This document shows positions 33,400 to 57,610 of a stretch of DNA of 64,000 nucleotides, piece after piece (positions within the stretch are counted from its first letter, which is position 1; every line of letters begins with the position of its first letter). The stretch is taken from contig CM055097.1 in NCBI GenBank assembly GCA_029204225.1, positions 32,987,804-33,051,803 of the forward strand, written 5' to 3'. The DNA comes from Diphasiastrum complanatum. Taxonomy: Eukaryota; Streptophyta; Lycopodiopsida; Lycopodiales; Lycopodiaceae. The translations under genes were made by a program, and so were the position numbers. Under the pieces are notes generated by a model. The model ran no database searches, was not told the DNA's origin, and was given only the letters and a program-made list of their open reading frames with translations.

Positions 33400-34290
33400 T
33401 CTCAACATCAACTTCTAGTTGATATTAGTATTGGCTTGTATCTAGCTGTTTCTTGTTGTTGTTGTTGAACTTTAGTATTCGACAGTCCCGGATTTCATGG
33501 TTCGTCCTTTTGTAGGATTTGTAGAACATCCTTTTCTTGTTTTGAGAAGGTTGTCGATTCTGGTTCTAAATCTGCTTCTATGACTGCTTCTAATTTGAGT
33601 CGAATTGATTTGCCTTATTCTTCTTATTCTTTTGTTGCTTCTTTGAGCTTTTCTTGGTGTATTGAGCCTACGAATCTTCAATGGAGGACAAGGATACACC
33701 ATTCCTTCGAATCTCCTCCTGCAGCAGCATAGTTATGACTCTGGACAAAGTTATTTTTGAGTGAGTCGATATCAGCATCACCTAATTTTCATAGGAGGAT
33801 GGTAAGCTAGACAACAAGGTCATGACAACATGTAAATCTTCAATCATTGAATCTATTGCTACCATATGCTCTAACAGAGTCTTGAATTGATTTATGTGAT
33901 TCTAAATAGAATTACCTTTTGAAATTCTGAGTGAAAATAATTTCTTTCTTAGATGCAATTTTGAAGTGACATCCCTCACTTCATAGAGTGTGCTCAAAAT
34001 GTCCCAAGCCTCTTTCGAAGTTTGGGCTTGTCTGATATGGCCAATCTGTGTGTCAGAAATATTGAGAGTGATTAAGGCAAAAGCCTTACCATCCTTGAGC
34101 TTCCATCTGGAAATGGCTTGGTCATTGACAGTGGGAATTAGTTCGACACTTGAAACTATTTCCCAGAGTTATTTGGCCATTAGCATGACTTTTATCTTGA
34201 ATCTCGTTCCATTGAGCTTGTCTACCATTATACCAGAATTTGATTGGGAATCCATTAGGAAATTCAAAATGGATGTCTGCAGATAGTACA
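33400..34290 (-). pseudogene. copia gag of element 3
   Basis: Minus-strand frames give AISRWKLKDGKAFALITLNI, AQTSKEAWDILSTLYE and KLHLRKKLFSLRISKG, then MVAIDSMIEDLHVVMTLLSS. These are the gag segments of plant copia elements (UBN2-type gag). The zinc knuckle is not clear. Stops near 34165 and 33910. Confidence 0.65.
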
Positions 34291-34392
34291 TTGTGTGACT
34301 TCAAAATGATGCAATAAATGTCTACTCTATGAAAGTTATGATTTTATATCCTTGAGTAGGATGACTGCTTAGACATTCAGCTCTGCTACCAT

Positions 34393-35001
34393 GGAAGGAA
34401 ATGTGATGAAGGACAAGATTCCTTGGTGCATGAATCTACGTCTATCGGATTCGACCTATAAGTCGATGATAGTTCTACTTAATCTGAGCTTTGAAGTTTC
34501 AGATCAATTCTGTAGACACAAACAAATTCAATAAAAATTTGGAAACGTGAATAGATCAAGCAAGGTGCTAGAACATTACAATTGACAATAATTGTAAATC
34601 ACAGCAATTCGGTCTACGAACTATGTTATCTTCATGTAATGAATAAGATAAAACACATGAAAGAAAGAGCAATTGACATGACACAAACATGGCTCTGTTT
34701 ACTGGAAAGAATTTAATTAAGTCGAAAGTGTATGTATAGTATGAATGCATTCAAATGCGCGATCTTCCTTAAATAATACTATGGATACAGAGAGAAAGAT
34801 CAAATAATTGCGCTCTGATTGAATGTCTGATCGATTCATAGATTATCTAATTATCTGTTTTTTATCAATTAATACATTGATGTGTTATTGAACATTTATA
34901 CATGATAGCAGTATAATTACAAGAATGCTTAAGCGATGGATTTACAACTTGGATCAAGGCACTACATGCTATTAGCAGTCACTATTGGGTAGAGTATGTT
35001 T
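34393..35001. other. Probable LTR remnant of copia element 3
   Basis: It follows the primer site of element 3 and should be its 5' LTR, but it shows no clear resemblance to the 3' LTR region left of 31702. It may be a diverged LTR or a replacement. No genes seen. Confidence 0.3.
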
Positions 35002-35668
<667 letters not shown>

Positions 35669-35706
35669 TTAGAATGGTTTGAAAGAGAAGATCAAGTCAT
35701 TGCAAC

Positions 35707-36150
35707 ATGGCTACAAATGGAGGCTTCATTTTGGAAAGCAATGACAGGCTTACCTCAAGCAACTATTCTACTTGGAAGGTGAGAATGGAGTCTCTCCTTG
35801 AGATATATGAGTTAATGGATATTGTTGTAGGTGTGGAGGAAATACCTTTGGCACCTCAAAAACAATTGAGGTATGATAGGAGGGCAAAGAAAGCTCTTCA
35901 TGTGATCAAGATGAATGTTACAAATGAACTTCTCAAGGAAGGTGGTAAGTGTACTTCATCAAGTGAGGCTTGGGAAGCTTTGAAGAAGATTTATGAGTCC
36001 AAGTCTACATCAAGGGTACTTACCCTTAGGAGGAAAATCTTTCAATGTATGCAAAAGAAGGATGAAAGTGATCATGCTTTTGTTTTGAGAGTTAAAGCAT
36101 GCAATGATGAGTTAGCATGTATTGATGAAAGCATTAAGGAACTATCTTTT
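35707..36150 (+). pseudogene. copia gag of element 1, interrupted
   Basis: Intact N-terminal gag: MATNGGFILESNDRLTSSNY, STWKVRMESLLEIYELMD, SEAWEALKKIYESKSTSRVL and QCMQKKDESDHAFVLRVKAC. These are the conserved UBN2-type gag blocks. After about 36145 the similarity stops and unrelated sequence continues to a stop at 36258. I infer that another element interrupted it. A related gag lies at 61515-61720. Confidence 0.75.
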
Positions 36151-36395
36151 TATTACGTTCAGTTTGTGTCAGAATGCATGCATCTCTTTATTGCTTTTGT
36201 AACTGATAGAAATTGTCTGAGAATTCAATACTTTATGTTTGGCTATGTAATCACTTAGTATCTAGCGATTTCAAAGTAAGTTGCTAAAGATTAAACGTGA
36301 TTTCCATCATTATTGCTTTGTTCAATTTTTGATAGGCATAGTCATGCATTGGAAGTAGGAAGTTTCCGCTATCCCTTACTCACCTATTTCTGACA

Positions 36396-36407
36396 TGGTA
36401 TCAGAGC
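36396..36407 (+). other. Primer-binding site of copia element 2
   Basis: TGGTATCAGAGC. Two decayed near-copies of the word (TGATATCAAAGC, TGGTATCAGAAC) follow within 40 bp, so a short local repeat surrounds the site. Confidence 0.75.
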
Positions 36408-36734
36408 ATTCTAACATGATATCAAAGCATACCTACATGGTATCAGAACATACCATCATAGTACCAATGCTAGATCACTACTTCTTTATCTGAACCGTCA
36501 CAATATCATACTTGTGATCTCTATCAGGGCCTAATATTGTTTCGATATCAGAGCGAAAAGCTCTAAAACTTGATATCTTTCACGATATCAAATTGATCAT
36601 ATCATATTCTTCAGTTCCTTTCATTCTTTCAGTATCAAAGAATTGATTTCCTATTGTTGTCATCACTACATCTTAGCGTCATCTACGAAGTTACATCTAT
36701 GAAGGAAATTCTTCACACTCAAGATGTCAAATGG

Positions 36735-38180
36735 TGAACCAGTTTAAGAATCTCTTGCAACAGATGGCCATTGTCGGATCAGTCATAGACAATCAAGACA
36801 CAATTATGACATTGCTTTCAAGCTTTCCCTCTACATATGAGAATTGGGTGATGATCATCATGACACACTCATATTTAACTCCTACCAGAGTTATCACTAT
36901 GTTGCTACAAGAAGACAATCAAAGAAGTTAGGACATTTCGTCTACTACCTCTTCGTCGCATGCTCTATATGTCAACAAAGGCTCTAAGCGACAGAAGCAG
37001 AAAAGCTCCAAGAAGGCTGCAATGAATCAAAAGTCGACTCAAAATCAAGGACAATCATCAAATCCACAGTCAAAGAAGAAAATGTTTTGTAGGTATTGCA
37101 GGCGCAATAACCATGAGATCAAGGATTGCCGAATTCTCCAAGCGAAGAATGCAACCAAGCAACATGATCAACAAGCAAACACAGTTTCATCATCTCCCCA
37201 GGTCAAAGTGGACGAAGACACATTTATGGTCAAAGACCAAAGCGCATTTTTGGATGATTCCTGGTTTCTTGATTTTGAAGCAACTCAACACATGAGCAAT
37301 GAACGTGAGATTTTCAACTCCTACATGTCTTACAACATGAAGAAATTTGTTCATCTTGGTGACAATAGTACTCACACTATTGAAGGTGAAGGTACTATAA
37401 GATTGCGATTCTAGCATGATCAATTCAAACTACTATCAAAGGTTTTATATGTTCCTAAACTCTCTACAAATCTGTTATTAGTAAGTAGAATTATAGATTT
37501 AGGTCATAAGGTAGAATTCAAATCTGATCAATGCAAAATTATTGATAGGAGTAACAAGATCCTTACACTCGGCAAGAGGCATGGATACTTTTATATGTTG
37601 GATCATTGTTAGTTTGATTCTAGTCAAGCCCTGAAAACCTCTGTTCTTGTCAATAAAGCATTACTATGGCATCATCGCTTAGGACACTTGAATTATGCAT
37701 CTGTTTTGAACATGTCCAGACAATCCATGGTACTTGATCTCGACTATCTTTCTGGTAAAGTCGATCTCCTTTTAGATCGAGTCATAGGCATGCAGCAAAG
37801 GTCTGTTAGATGTTGTCCATATAGATATATGTGGACCTATGCAAACTCCTTCATTGCTAGATGCAAAGTACTTCATTACCTTTATTGATGAATTCTCCAG
37901 AAGAACAGCTATTTACTTCATTAAATAGAAATCTGAAGCTTTCATCAAGTTTAGACAATTCAAAGAGCATGCAGAAAATCAAACTGGCAAATGAATCAAA
38001 GCACTAAGGTCAGATAACAGGGGCGAATACATCTCCACCAAACTCAAGGAGTACGCCTTAACAACGACATTGAGCAACAATACATGACCTCTTATTTGCC
38101 TCAGTCAAATGGTCTTGTTGAGAGAAAGAACAGAACCTTAGTCGAATAGGCAAAGTGCATGTTATCACATGCGACACTTC
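36735..38180 (+). pseudogene. copia gag, protease and integrase remnants of element 2
   Basis: Gag end FPSTYENWVMIIM, zinc knuckle CRYCRRNNHEIKDC (about 37090-37131), then WFLDFEATQHM, where the protease D-S-G has become D-F-E. VLYVPKLSTNLL and LWHHRLGHLNYASV are the pre-integrase zinc region. The core is partly readable at 37870-38050 (FITFIDEFSRRTAIYF, LRSDNRGEYIS). Many stops; not functional. Confidence 0.75.
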
Positions 38181-38639
38181 CGAAGTCCTTCTAGGCTGAA
38201 GCTGTTTCAACTGCAACCTATATTCAGAATAGATGTCCTACTAAAGTCTCTCAGACAAAACACCATTCGAAGTTTGAATGGATATCAAACCTTCATTATC
38301 AAACTTACGAGTTTTTGGATGTACTGCTTATGCGTAGATTCCTCATGATCTCAGGAAAAAACTCGACTTTCAGAGTATCAAATGTATTTTCATCAACTAC
38401 ACTACCTCAAATCAAGCCTACAAGTTGTTCGATCCCATTGAGTCGAAGATATTCACTAGCCGGGATGTCATCTTCATCGAAGATCAGTTTCAAGACCTCA
38501 AGGGCAAAGGCACAGTCCATCCAGCCGACTTGTCAGATTCTCCTGACATATTGAGCTTTCCAGTTCCTCAGTCGACTATTCCCATTGAAGGACCAAGTTC
38601 ATCTACTTTTGACAAATAACAAATCAACGACAAATTAGA

Positions 38640-39560
38640 AGATGATGGTGTTGCAGTTCAGCAACTACAGTATGATGAAAATGATCAACTTCCTCAATTA
38701 CCCAGAAGATCCTCAAGAGATAGCAGACCACCTCACAAGTATATCGACGAGTCTGCAACCAATCTTGTTCAGGAACTGGCGTCTGTCCAAGAGGCACTTA
38801 GTCAACCTGATTCAGATATCTGGAAAGAAGCTATGGAAAAAAAATATTCATCTCTTATCAAGAACCATACATGGACAATTGTCGAATTACCAGCTAGTAG
38901 AGACGTAGTTGATTGCAAATGGATTTTCAAAGTCAAATACAATGCAGATGCTCTCTCAGTCATTTTATGACTAACCCTAGTTTAACACATTGAAGGCTCT
39001 TATCAGATTCATGAGATATCTTCGAGCTACTATGGACTTTTGCATTTGTTATGGAGTAGTTCAGAACGACAAACTCAATTTACTCAGTGGTTACACAGAT
39101 GCAAGTTGGGCAAGAGATGTAGACACTCGTAAATCCACTTCCAGATTTACATTCTTCCTCAACAATGGTCCAATTTCCTAGAACAGTCGCAAGCAATCTT
39201 CGATAGCTCTATCTTCCACTGAATCAAAGTATATCGCAGCCTCTCAAGCTACAAAGGAAGCAATTTGGTTGAGGAACTTACTCTCAGATATCGATCTGAA
39301 TCAATATGCTCTGAAGACATTATTTTGTGATAATCAAAGTGCCATTGCTTTATCAGCCAACCCTAAGTTTCATTCCAGGAGTAAGCACATTGAAATTAAG
39401 TATTACTTCATCAAAAGAAAATTTCTCAACAAGGAGGTAGACTTGCAATACTGTAGAACGCAAGATATGACAACATATATTTTTACCAAAGTATTAAGCT
39501 TGGAATTGCACAAAAGGTTCTGTGTAGAACTAAGTTTGAAGGTCAAGTCATTCAAGGATT
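38640..39560 (+). pseudogene. copia RT start and RNase H of element 2
   Basis: LVQELASVQEALSQPDSDIW, KEAMEKKYSSLIKNHTWTIV and CKWIFKVKYN are the N-terminal RT blocks. The palm is missing. RNase H follows: YTDASWARDVDTRKSTSRFT, SSTESKYIAAS, FCDNQSAIALSANPKFHSRS and KHIEIKYYFI, ending RFCVELSLK just before the polypurine tract. Confidence 0.75.
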
Positions 39561-39575
39561 CAAATCAAGGGGGAG

Positions 39576-40390
39576 TGTTGGATTATTCTCCTTCCTACTA
39601 ATCAACTAATCAGTGTTAATCCGCATTGTTTATCCAGTTTTGTGAATTTTTTCGTGTTTTTATACAGTCTGCAAAATTACAAGTGTTTCTACACAGTTTG
39701 CAGAAATAGACGGAGTTTGACAATAGTGTCACATTTTCTCTCTCTACAATCCTGACAATGTCGCCTATCAGGAATTACGAGTAAAAATATAGTGTCATCT
39801 TTTTTGTCTTTTTGCGACACTGTCGCTTGTTAGAAATTACGGGTAAAAATGTAGTTATGTCATCTTTTTCGCATTTTTTGCCTGTCAAGAATTACGTGTA
39901 AAAATACAGTGTCGTCTTCGCTTGTCAGAAATTACATGCAAAAATATAGTGTCACCTTTTTTGTATTTTTCGCCTATCAAAAATCAGGAGTAAAAATGTA
40001 GTGTCACATTTTTTGCCTGTGGCAATTTACGTTCATTTATGTAGAGTGACAGTTTTAGTTCATTTAGCCAGACGGACTGCTTACGGCCAATTGTCACCAC
40101 TTATCAGCAATCAATTTCTGAAAAGGAACTGGATGAATGCCAGCGGACTCTACCAATTGACAATCGCATTTGAAGACCTAAACACTCAGTATAAATTAGC
40201 TATTCATACATCTCATCAATTACCTAAATCAACTTTGTGAATTGTGAAGGAGTTGAGTGTTATTACACGACGCTTCCTACGCTCTCATCAAGCAGATTGT
40301 TCACAAATCAGAAAGTATTGTTGTTAGCTCTCTATCAAGCTTTCAAGCTTGAACTCTCTTGAGCATTCTAGCTTAGTCTTTTAGATACTT
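39576..40390 (+). repeat. 3' LTR of copia element 2 with internal tandem repeats
   Basis: It begins TGTTGGATTATTC after AAGGGGGAG. At 39761-40056 it contains five to six imperfect units centred on GTAAAAATRTAGTGTCA, 40-62 bp apart. A TATAAATTA box lies near 40192. The right end is uncertain; about 40390 is where a different copia fragment becomes readable. A related LTR lies at 43393-43970. Confidence 0.6.
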
Positions 40391-40690
40391 AATCAAGATA
40401 TTGATGATATCAAGATTGCACTCAGGAAGGAGTTTGAGGTGCATGATCTTGGTCTTTTGCATTATATCTTGGGAATAGAAGTATTTAGATATTCTCAATC
40501 TACCTTCATTTGTCAAGAGAAGTATGCTAATTCTATTCTAAAAACATTTCATATGGTAGATGCTAAGTCTTGTGATACACCTATGGAGTCAAATGTAAAG
40601 CTCACTATAGGAGGTAATGAAAAAACCATTCAAGAAAATTATTCTCTATAGGAAGCTAGTTGGTTAACTCATATATCTAACCATCACAAG
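40391..40690 (+). pseudogene. copia RT C-terminal fragment
   Basis: IKIALRKEFEVHDLGLLHYI, LGIEVFRYSQSTFICQEKYA and CDTPMESNVKL are the conserved end of copia RT after the catalytic site. A stop follows at 40650. It may be the continuation of element 1 beyond the nested element 2, with the middle deleted. Confidence 0.7.
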
Positions 40691-40719
40691 AACTTATCTT
40701 AGTTATTGTGTTGGTAAAT

Positions 40720-41600
40720 TATGTTAAAGTACTATACTTTAGGACCATAAATGGATCTACAAAAGATCCACAAGAGTAATTGGATGCTTGCTTAGCAATC
40801 TTTCAAAAATCTAGAGATAAAAAAGTCGATCTAGATTGGCAATTTGACAAACAACGAGCAAGAACAATCAATATAATTGATCAATCACCAAATCCAACTT
40901 CACATGTGTGTACTATAGGTTGTAGTACGGCTTGCAAGCCGAGAAGCAAGTAGAAATTGATTTGGTTGCATTTGGATCACAAAAACTCAATGTACATAGT
41001 GGAGTAGCTCGAGATTGCCAATGAGCTCCAAAAATAATCTATCTTCTCACTATGGAGAGATGGAATACATAGCAAAAGTGACTTCCTTTGTGAAGTTAGG
41101 TGGATTTCCAGCATGTAATAAGGAAGGTAACTTGGCTCTCTTGCCCTAATTTGCAACCCTAGCCTAATTCCTAAAGTCATGCCTAGTAGGTGACTAATTA
41201 GTCAATTTTTCACCTTAAACTTAGGTGTAGGTCCTATAATCTAGGAATCACTACCAAAATGACATGACCAACCATTTAGACTTGATATAACCTATAGTAG
41301 GATAGGTTTCCCACGTGGCTCCATGGACTCACATGTGTGGGACTCACTTATGTACATTTTCCATGATTCTACATGGTTTTTGATCAAGTTAGATTTGCCA
41401 ATTTTTGGCAATTCTTCACAACACTCCTCAAATTTAGCTTGATCTATTTACAAATCTCTTGCTAGATGAATGAATGCTTTTGTCTAAAAAATCCAGCTAC
41501 ACACAAGGAACTTATGAGACTCCAATAGAGAATGATGTCCATGTAGGATTTTTCACCACCTCTTAAAGGATCCCTTACAAGATGTTCCACAAATGTGTCT
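40720..41600 (-). repeat. Copia LTR relic, probably 3' LTR of element 4
   Basis: Non-coding sequence sharing long words with 60380-60760, for example GATTGCCAAT, GCTCCAAAAAT, CTCACTATGGA and CCAGCATGTAATAAGGAAG. It lies on the 3' side of the minus-strand copia element 4, which supports an LTR origin. It contains CACATGTG (40901, 41330) and CCACGTGG (41311) palindromes. Confidence 0.45.
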
Positions 41601-41625
41601 ATACACATGTAGCACACTTCAAACA

Positions 41626-43390
41626 CTATACATCATGCCAAGCCAAGGCATTTTGTGCACTTGAAGATACATCAATTAAACTATTAAGTGCATACATAAT
41701 ATTTCTAAAGACAACTTGCCTTACTTGATCCATATGATTTAGCCTTGATGGCTCCATCTTGATACTCATGGTTCTTCTTGGAGTCCTCAGGTCTTGAGTT
41801 TGCTCCTCCACTTGACTTGACTCCAAACCATCAATGAATTGAATAAGGTGTTGATACAAAGGTGCTTCTTCAAGTTTACAAATCTTTCACTCTTGAAAGA
41901 TCACATTTCCACCATTGACAGCTTCTTTGGTGGAAAACATGTAGATTCTACAGTCTCTACTTGAAGAGCAAAACATTACCATTATTCCTATCATTGAAGT
42001 AGGATAATCTTTGGTCCTTACATTGGAATGATCATGCACAAAGCATGTGGGCACAAAGATTTCCAAAACAAATGATGTTTCAACTTTTATGACTCTATTC
42101 AAACTATTACAAAAATAGTTATCCAATGAAATTGCTTTGTCAACCACAAATGTAGATTTGAAAGCATCTAATTTCATTGTCTTGTCATAAAAAGTACTAA
42201 ACACCATGAATCTTAAAGATAAGAAACAAGTCACTTTATGTCTACTAATACTATCCAGAAAGTATTAAAAAATAGTAGACTCTCCAATGCTCTCCATCCT
42301 TGCAAGATGCACACTTGAATGGACAATTTGCATGCAATCTGATGACTCGGCCTTTGTCATTGAGGACCTCCTTGGAATTCTCATGCTTTGAGGCTGATCC
42401 TCAAATTCTTTGATGCTCCTACTCAATGCTAGCAAGATCAAAAACTGCTATATTAGTACATAGACCAGAATTAGACACGATTGATGACACTAATATTAGT
42501 TTGATTTATTCAAACTTTCATCGTGTTCTCTGAAGGAGAATTCCTAGTATTTTTCCTACAATATTAGCTTCCAATTTAAACAATCTTCCATGTTCAAATC
42601 CTTTTGCAATGCAAACATCATTCTTGAAAATGGAACAAACTCCATGCTTAAATTGGACATCCAAGCCACTTTTCAAAAGTTGACCAACACTAAGCATATT
42701 GTTGGTAATTGATGGTACATAAAGGACATTTTCTAGATCCATACTTATTGAGGATTCTAGATACAAAGAGATGGTACCAACACCATCTATCCTACACTAT
42801 TCATCACTTGCAGTAAAGACAAACTTTTTAGCATCATTGAATGAGTGTAATGTTGAGAAAAAGTCCTTCTCACAAGTCATGTGGGAGCTAGCCCCACTAT
42901 CAATCCACCAAGTGTCTCTTGAATTGCTATTGCTTGTTGGTGAGGATGTAGATGCCATTAAGAATACATCTCCTTCATTATCATCCTCTTCATGTGCATG
43001 TTTTCTTTGTTTGTCCTCCTCCTCTTGTGCTCTTTGCCTCTTGTAACATTCGGATGCAAAATGCCTCTTCTTTCCATGAAAGAAGCATTTTAGCTTTGAC
43101 TTGTCCTTTGCTCTTGAACTTGATGCTTGATCCTCCTCCTTGGCCTGCTTTGCTTGATCCTTCTTGGATCCATTGGTCTTCTTCTTGCCCTTGAATGAGA
43201 AATTTACTCTCTCATCTCCTTCTTGCCACAAGCACACTTCAGCCACAAGCACACTATGGAGCATATATGGCAAAGCGTCTTGGATGGAAAAAGTTTGAAC
43301 CAAATTGGAGAACTCATCTCCTAAGCCATTGAGAATCACTTGTCAACTCTCTCAACCAATTTTTTTCAAATCCAGGTCCAGTCTGTTGGA
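41626..43390 (-). mobile_element. Ty1/copia element 4, deleted
   Basis: Minus-strand copia: gag C-terminus and protease (43339-42797), pre-integrase region (42766-42518), the end of the integrase/linker (about 42060-41887, SSSRDCRIYMFSTKEAVNGG) and the start of RT (41859-41626). The integrase core and most of RT are gone. On its 5' side it is cut at about 43390 by an LTR in + orientation. Closest relative in the window is the + strand copy at 61510-62880. Confidence 0.7.
42797..43339 (-). pseudogene. copia gag C-terminus and protease of element 4
   Basis: 180 open codons: MILNGLGDEFSNLVQTFS, a Lys-rich linker, KCFFHGKKRHFASEC (a zinc knuckle in which the second Cys is replaced by His), then DTWWIDSGASSHMTCEKDFF with an intact D-S-G protease motif, and DAKKFVFTASDE. 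The start codon given is internal; gag's N-terminal half is missing. It continues after a break at 42766 with DLENVLYVPSITNNMLSVGQ. Confidence 0.75.
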
Positions 43391-43392
43391 TT

Positions 43393-43970
43393 TATTTCCT
43401 CTACTCTCCTAAATCCCATTTTAATCTGCCTCCATTCATGTTGCATCTTTACTCGTGTTGTCGCGCAGTCTGCATATTTACATGTAAATTCTCACAGACG
43501 AAGAAAAGACGAAAGAATCGCAACACTGTGTTTTTACACGTGTTTTGGTGACAGGTGAAAAAGACGACACCTTACAAAATGTCGAAGGTGCCCCAGAAAG
43601 CAAAGGCATCCTATAAATTAAATCCCATGGCATTTCATCAGAGTGATGCATTTTTCACATCTTCACCAACGATCATTTCAGCGAAGGCTGACGTCGCACC
43701 CTTTTCACGCTCACCCATGCAGCTGTGCTAACAGACTTGACAACGACTGCAGCCACCCATGATCTCCTACAAACAGCACATCCACTTTGCACTTTCTTCA
43801 TCTTTATATATATATTGAATACCATTTGCATATTTTGGTTGACAATTGAGAGATTGTTGATCAAGAGATTGAAGATCAAGTGTGTGTAAATTTAGCATCA
43901 GAAGTTTTATCAAAGATTGACGAAGTAGATGCCTTGTGCATTGATTTTTGTAAAAAAATAAAATATTACA
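43393..43970 (+). repeat. Solo LTR related to copia element 2
   Basis: It starts TGTTGGATTTATTTCC and resembles the LTR at 39576 (TGTTGGATTATTCTCC), with shared CAGTCTGCA and TTTTTACACGTGTTT-like words and a TATAAATTA at 43614. No internal region follows, so it looks like a solo LTR inserted into copia element 4. The right boundary is approximate. Confidence 0.5.
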
Positions 43971-43972
43971 TT

Positions 43973-44072
43973 CACCTTCCGCATCACGGAAGGTGCATTT
44001 AAAAAACTTTGAAAAAAAAAGGAAAGAAAAGGAGGCGCACGTGCGATTGCGCAGTGTGAGTCGCCTCCTTTT
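43973..44072. repeat. Short hairpins and G-box palindrome
   Basis: CACCTTCCG (43973-43981) pairs with CGGAAGGTG (43987-43995) around a 5-nt loop. AAAAGGAGGCG (44027-44037) pairs with CGCCTCCTTTT (44062-44072). Between the second pair lies the palindrome CGCACGTGCG (44036-44045), which contains a CACGTG G-box. All are upstream of CDC48. Confidence 0.7.
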
Positions 44073-44597
44073 TTTTCATGAAAAAGCAAAAAATAATTCT
44101 ACGAAATGATGTAGAAGGCCGTACACATTAATGTCTTCTTCCTGAGTTTCTGCTCAATGCTCTCCTCTATTTCTACAAAATGGCACATAGTTATCTCGTT
44201 CCTCTGCTCCCTTATGGTCTTAGGAAGATGACTCTTTTTCATAACTAATGAAAGATTACATTGTTCAATAAAGTACGCCCCCATCATATGTAACGAGCAT
44301 ATGTTTATTATGGAAAACTTTGGTATGGAGTTGAGATGCTATTTGAAATAGGGAGCGTCGCCCAAATTGCCCGTGATACATCTGAAACGAGCACGTATCT
44401 CATTCACTTGTTAAAAAACCACATATAATTTTTGGGGCTCTATATTATGCAAAATAATATAAGCCCCCAAAAAAGCCTAAAAATCTTGCCAATGACAATT
44501 GAGACCGACGATAACAACGTAATATGTTGTGATAAGGTATTATATTCCTGAGGATGAAAAACGCACAGGCAATAAATGCCAAGTGCACATTCAATGA

Positions 44598-44649
44598 TGC
44601 ACCTTTAGTGAGAGAGTGTCACTAAGGACACTCTCTCACTAAAGGTGCA
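44598..44649. repeat. Perfect 23-bp foldback, 6-nt loop
   Basis: Left arm 44598-44620 (TGCACCTTTAGTGAGAGA and on), loop ACTAAG at 44621-44626, right arm 44627-44649, fully complementary. About 460 bp upstream of the CDC48 start codon. It could be a small foldback element, a MITE end or a hairpin RNA source. Confidence 0.9.
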
Positions 44650-44958
44650 CCGTTGGTGGATGCGCACATAGCATGTAGAGCGGCGAGCCTGTGCTTATTC
44701 TAGTGAAAGGGGTATTTACCATATCGTGTGATGCATGATGCTACCCTATGGTTAGCTTATCTATAAACGAGTCCCAAACATACAATGCAAAGGTACTTGG
44801 GTTTTTGTGATGGCTGCATATGTGAATGGGCTCTTTCCCATTGGTGAGAGCAAAAGCACCACGTGGGTTTCACCCATTGGGTTGGCTTGTTGTGTACAAT
44901 ATTAAATTTTTTGGTGCATGCCTTGGACAGGACCTTCCTTTAAAGCTCTCACCCTACC

Positions 44959-45110
44959 TATAATAAATTAATAAAAATGGGTAGCGTTTCCACTTTTGCT
45001 TTTTGCCTTTCGGTTTTCCGAAGAAGCTCTTTCTCTAGAGCTTAAAGCTTCGAGCGTCAATGGAGCGGTGCTAAAGCGAACGATCGAGCGAGCGAGCGAA
45101 GGTGGACGAC
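44959..45110 (+). promoter_or_regulatory. Likely CDC48 core promoter and 5' leader
   Basis: A TATA-like TATAATAA at 44959-44966 lies about 150 bp before the start codon. The leader contains a five-codon upstream ORF, ATG GAG CGG TGC TAA (45060-45074), ending 36 bases before the CDC48 ATG, and a GAGC tetranucleotide run (45085-45098). An ATG at 44977 would be upstream of, or very near, a start site placed by that TATA box. Placement is inferred from distance only. Confidence 0.4.

Positions 45111-57610
<12,500 letters not shown>

Larger units (their letters stand above)
31450..34392 (-). mobile_element. Ty1/copia element 3, deleted
   Basis: Minus-strand copia copy. A primer site TGGTAGCAGAGC (34391-34380) marks its 5' side. 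Gag runs 34290 to about 33400, the start of the protease (WFLDSGATQHM equivalent) is near 33360-33330, then the frame jumps straight to the RT N-terminus, so the integrase is deleted. RT debris spans about 33280-32330. RNase H lies at 32314 to about 31740 (HWNTLLRVIRYIRAAIDLCI, DIDTRKFTSGFIF). A nine-G polypurine tract (31711-31703) precedes the 3' LTR, which starts TGTTGGATTC at 31702 and runs left. Confidence 0.7.
36150..40390 (+). mobile_element. Ty1/copia element 2, nested, deleted
   Basis: It lies within gag of element 1. Primer site TGGTATCAGAGC at 36396-36407, so the short stretch before it (about 36150-36393) should be its 5' LTR. Then gag (36700-37180), a protease/pre-integrase region (37240-37690), integrase (37690-38180), RT N-terminus (38640-38945), a deletion of the RT core at about 38945-38990, RNase H (38990-39545), polypurine tract AAGGGGGAG at 39567-39575 and a 3' LTR starting TGTTGGATTATT at 39576. 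Multiple stops and frameshifts. Confidence 0.7.

Noticed and set aside
39761..40056. Spaced repeats that could suggest a CRISPR-like array
   Set aside because: Eukaryotic LTR sequence with imperfect units and irregular spacing; no such system is expected or seen.
44099..44287. Minus-strand 62-residue frame between the hairpins
   Set aside because: No recognisable motif, low complexity, no relation to CDC48.
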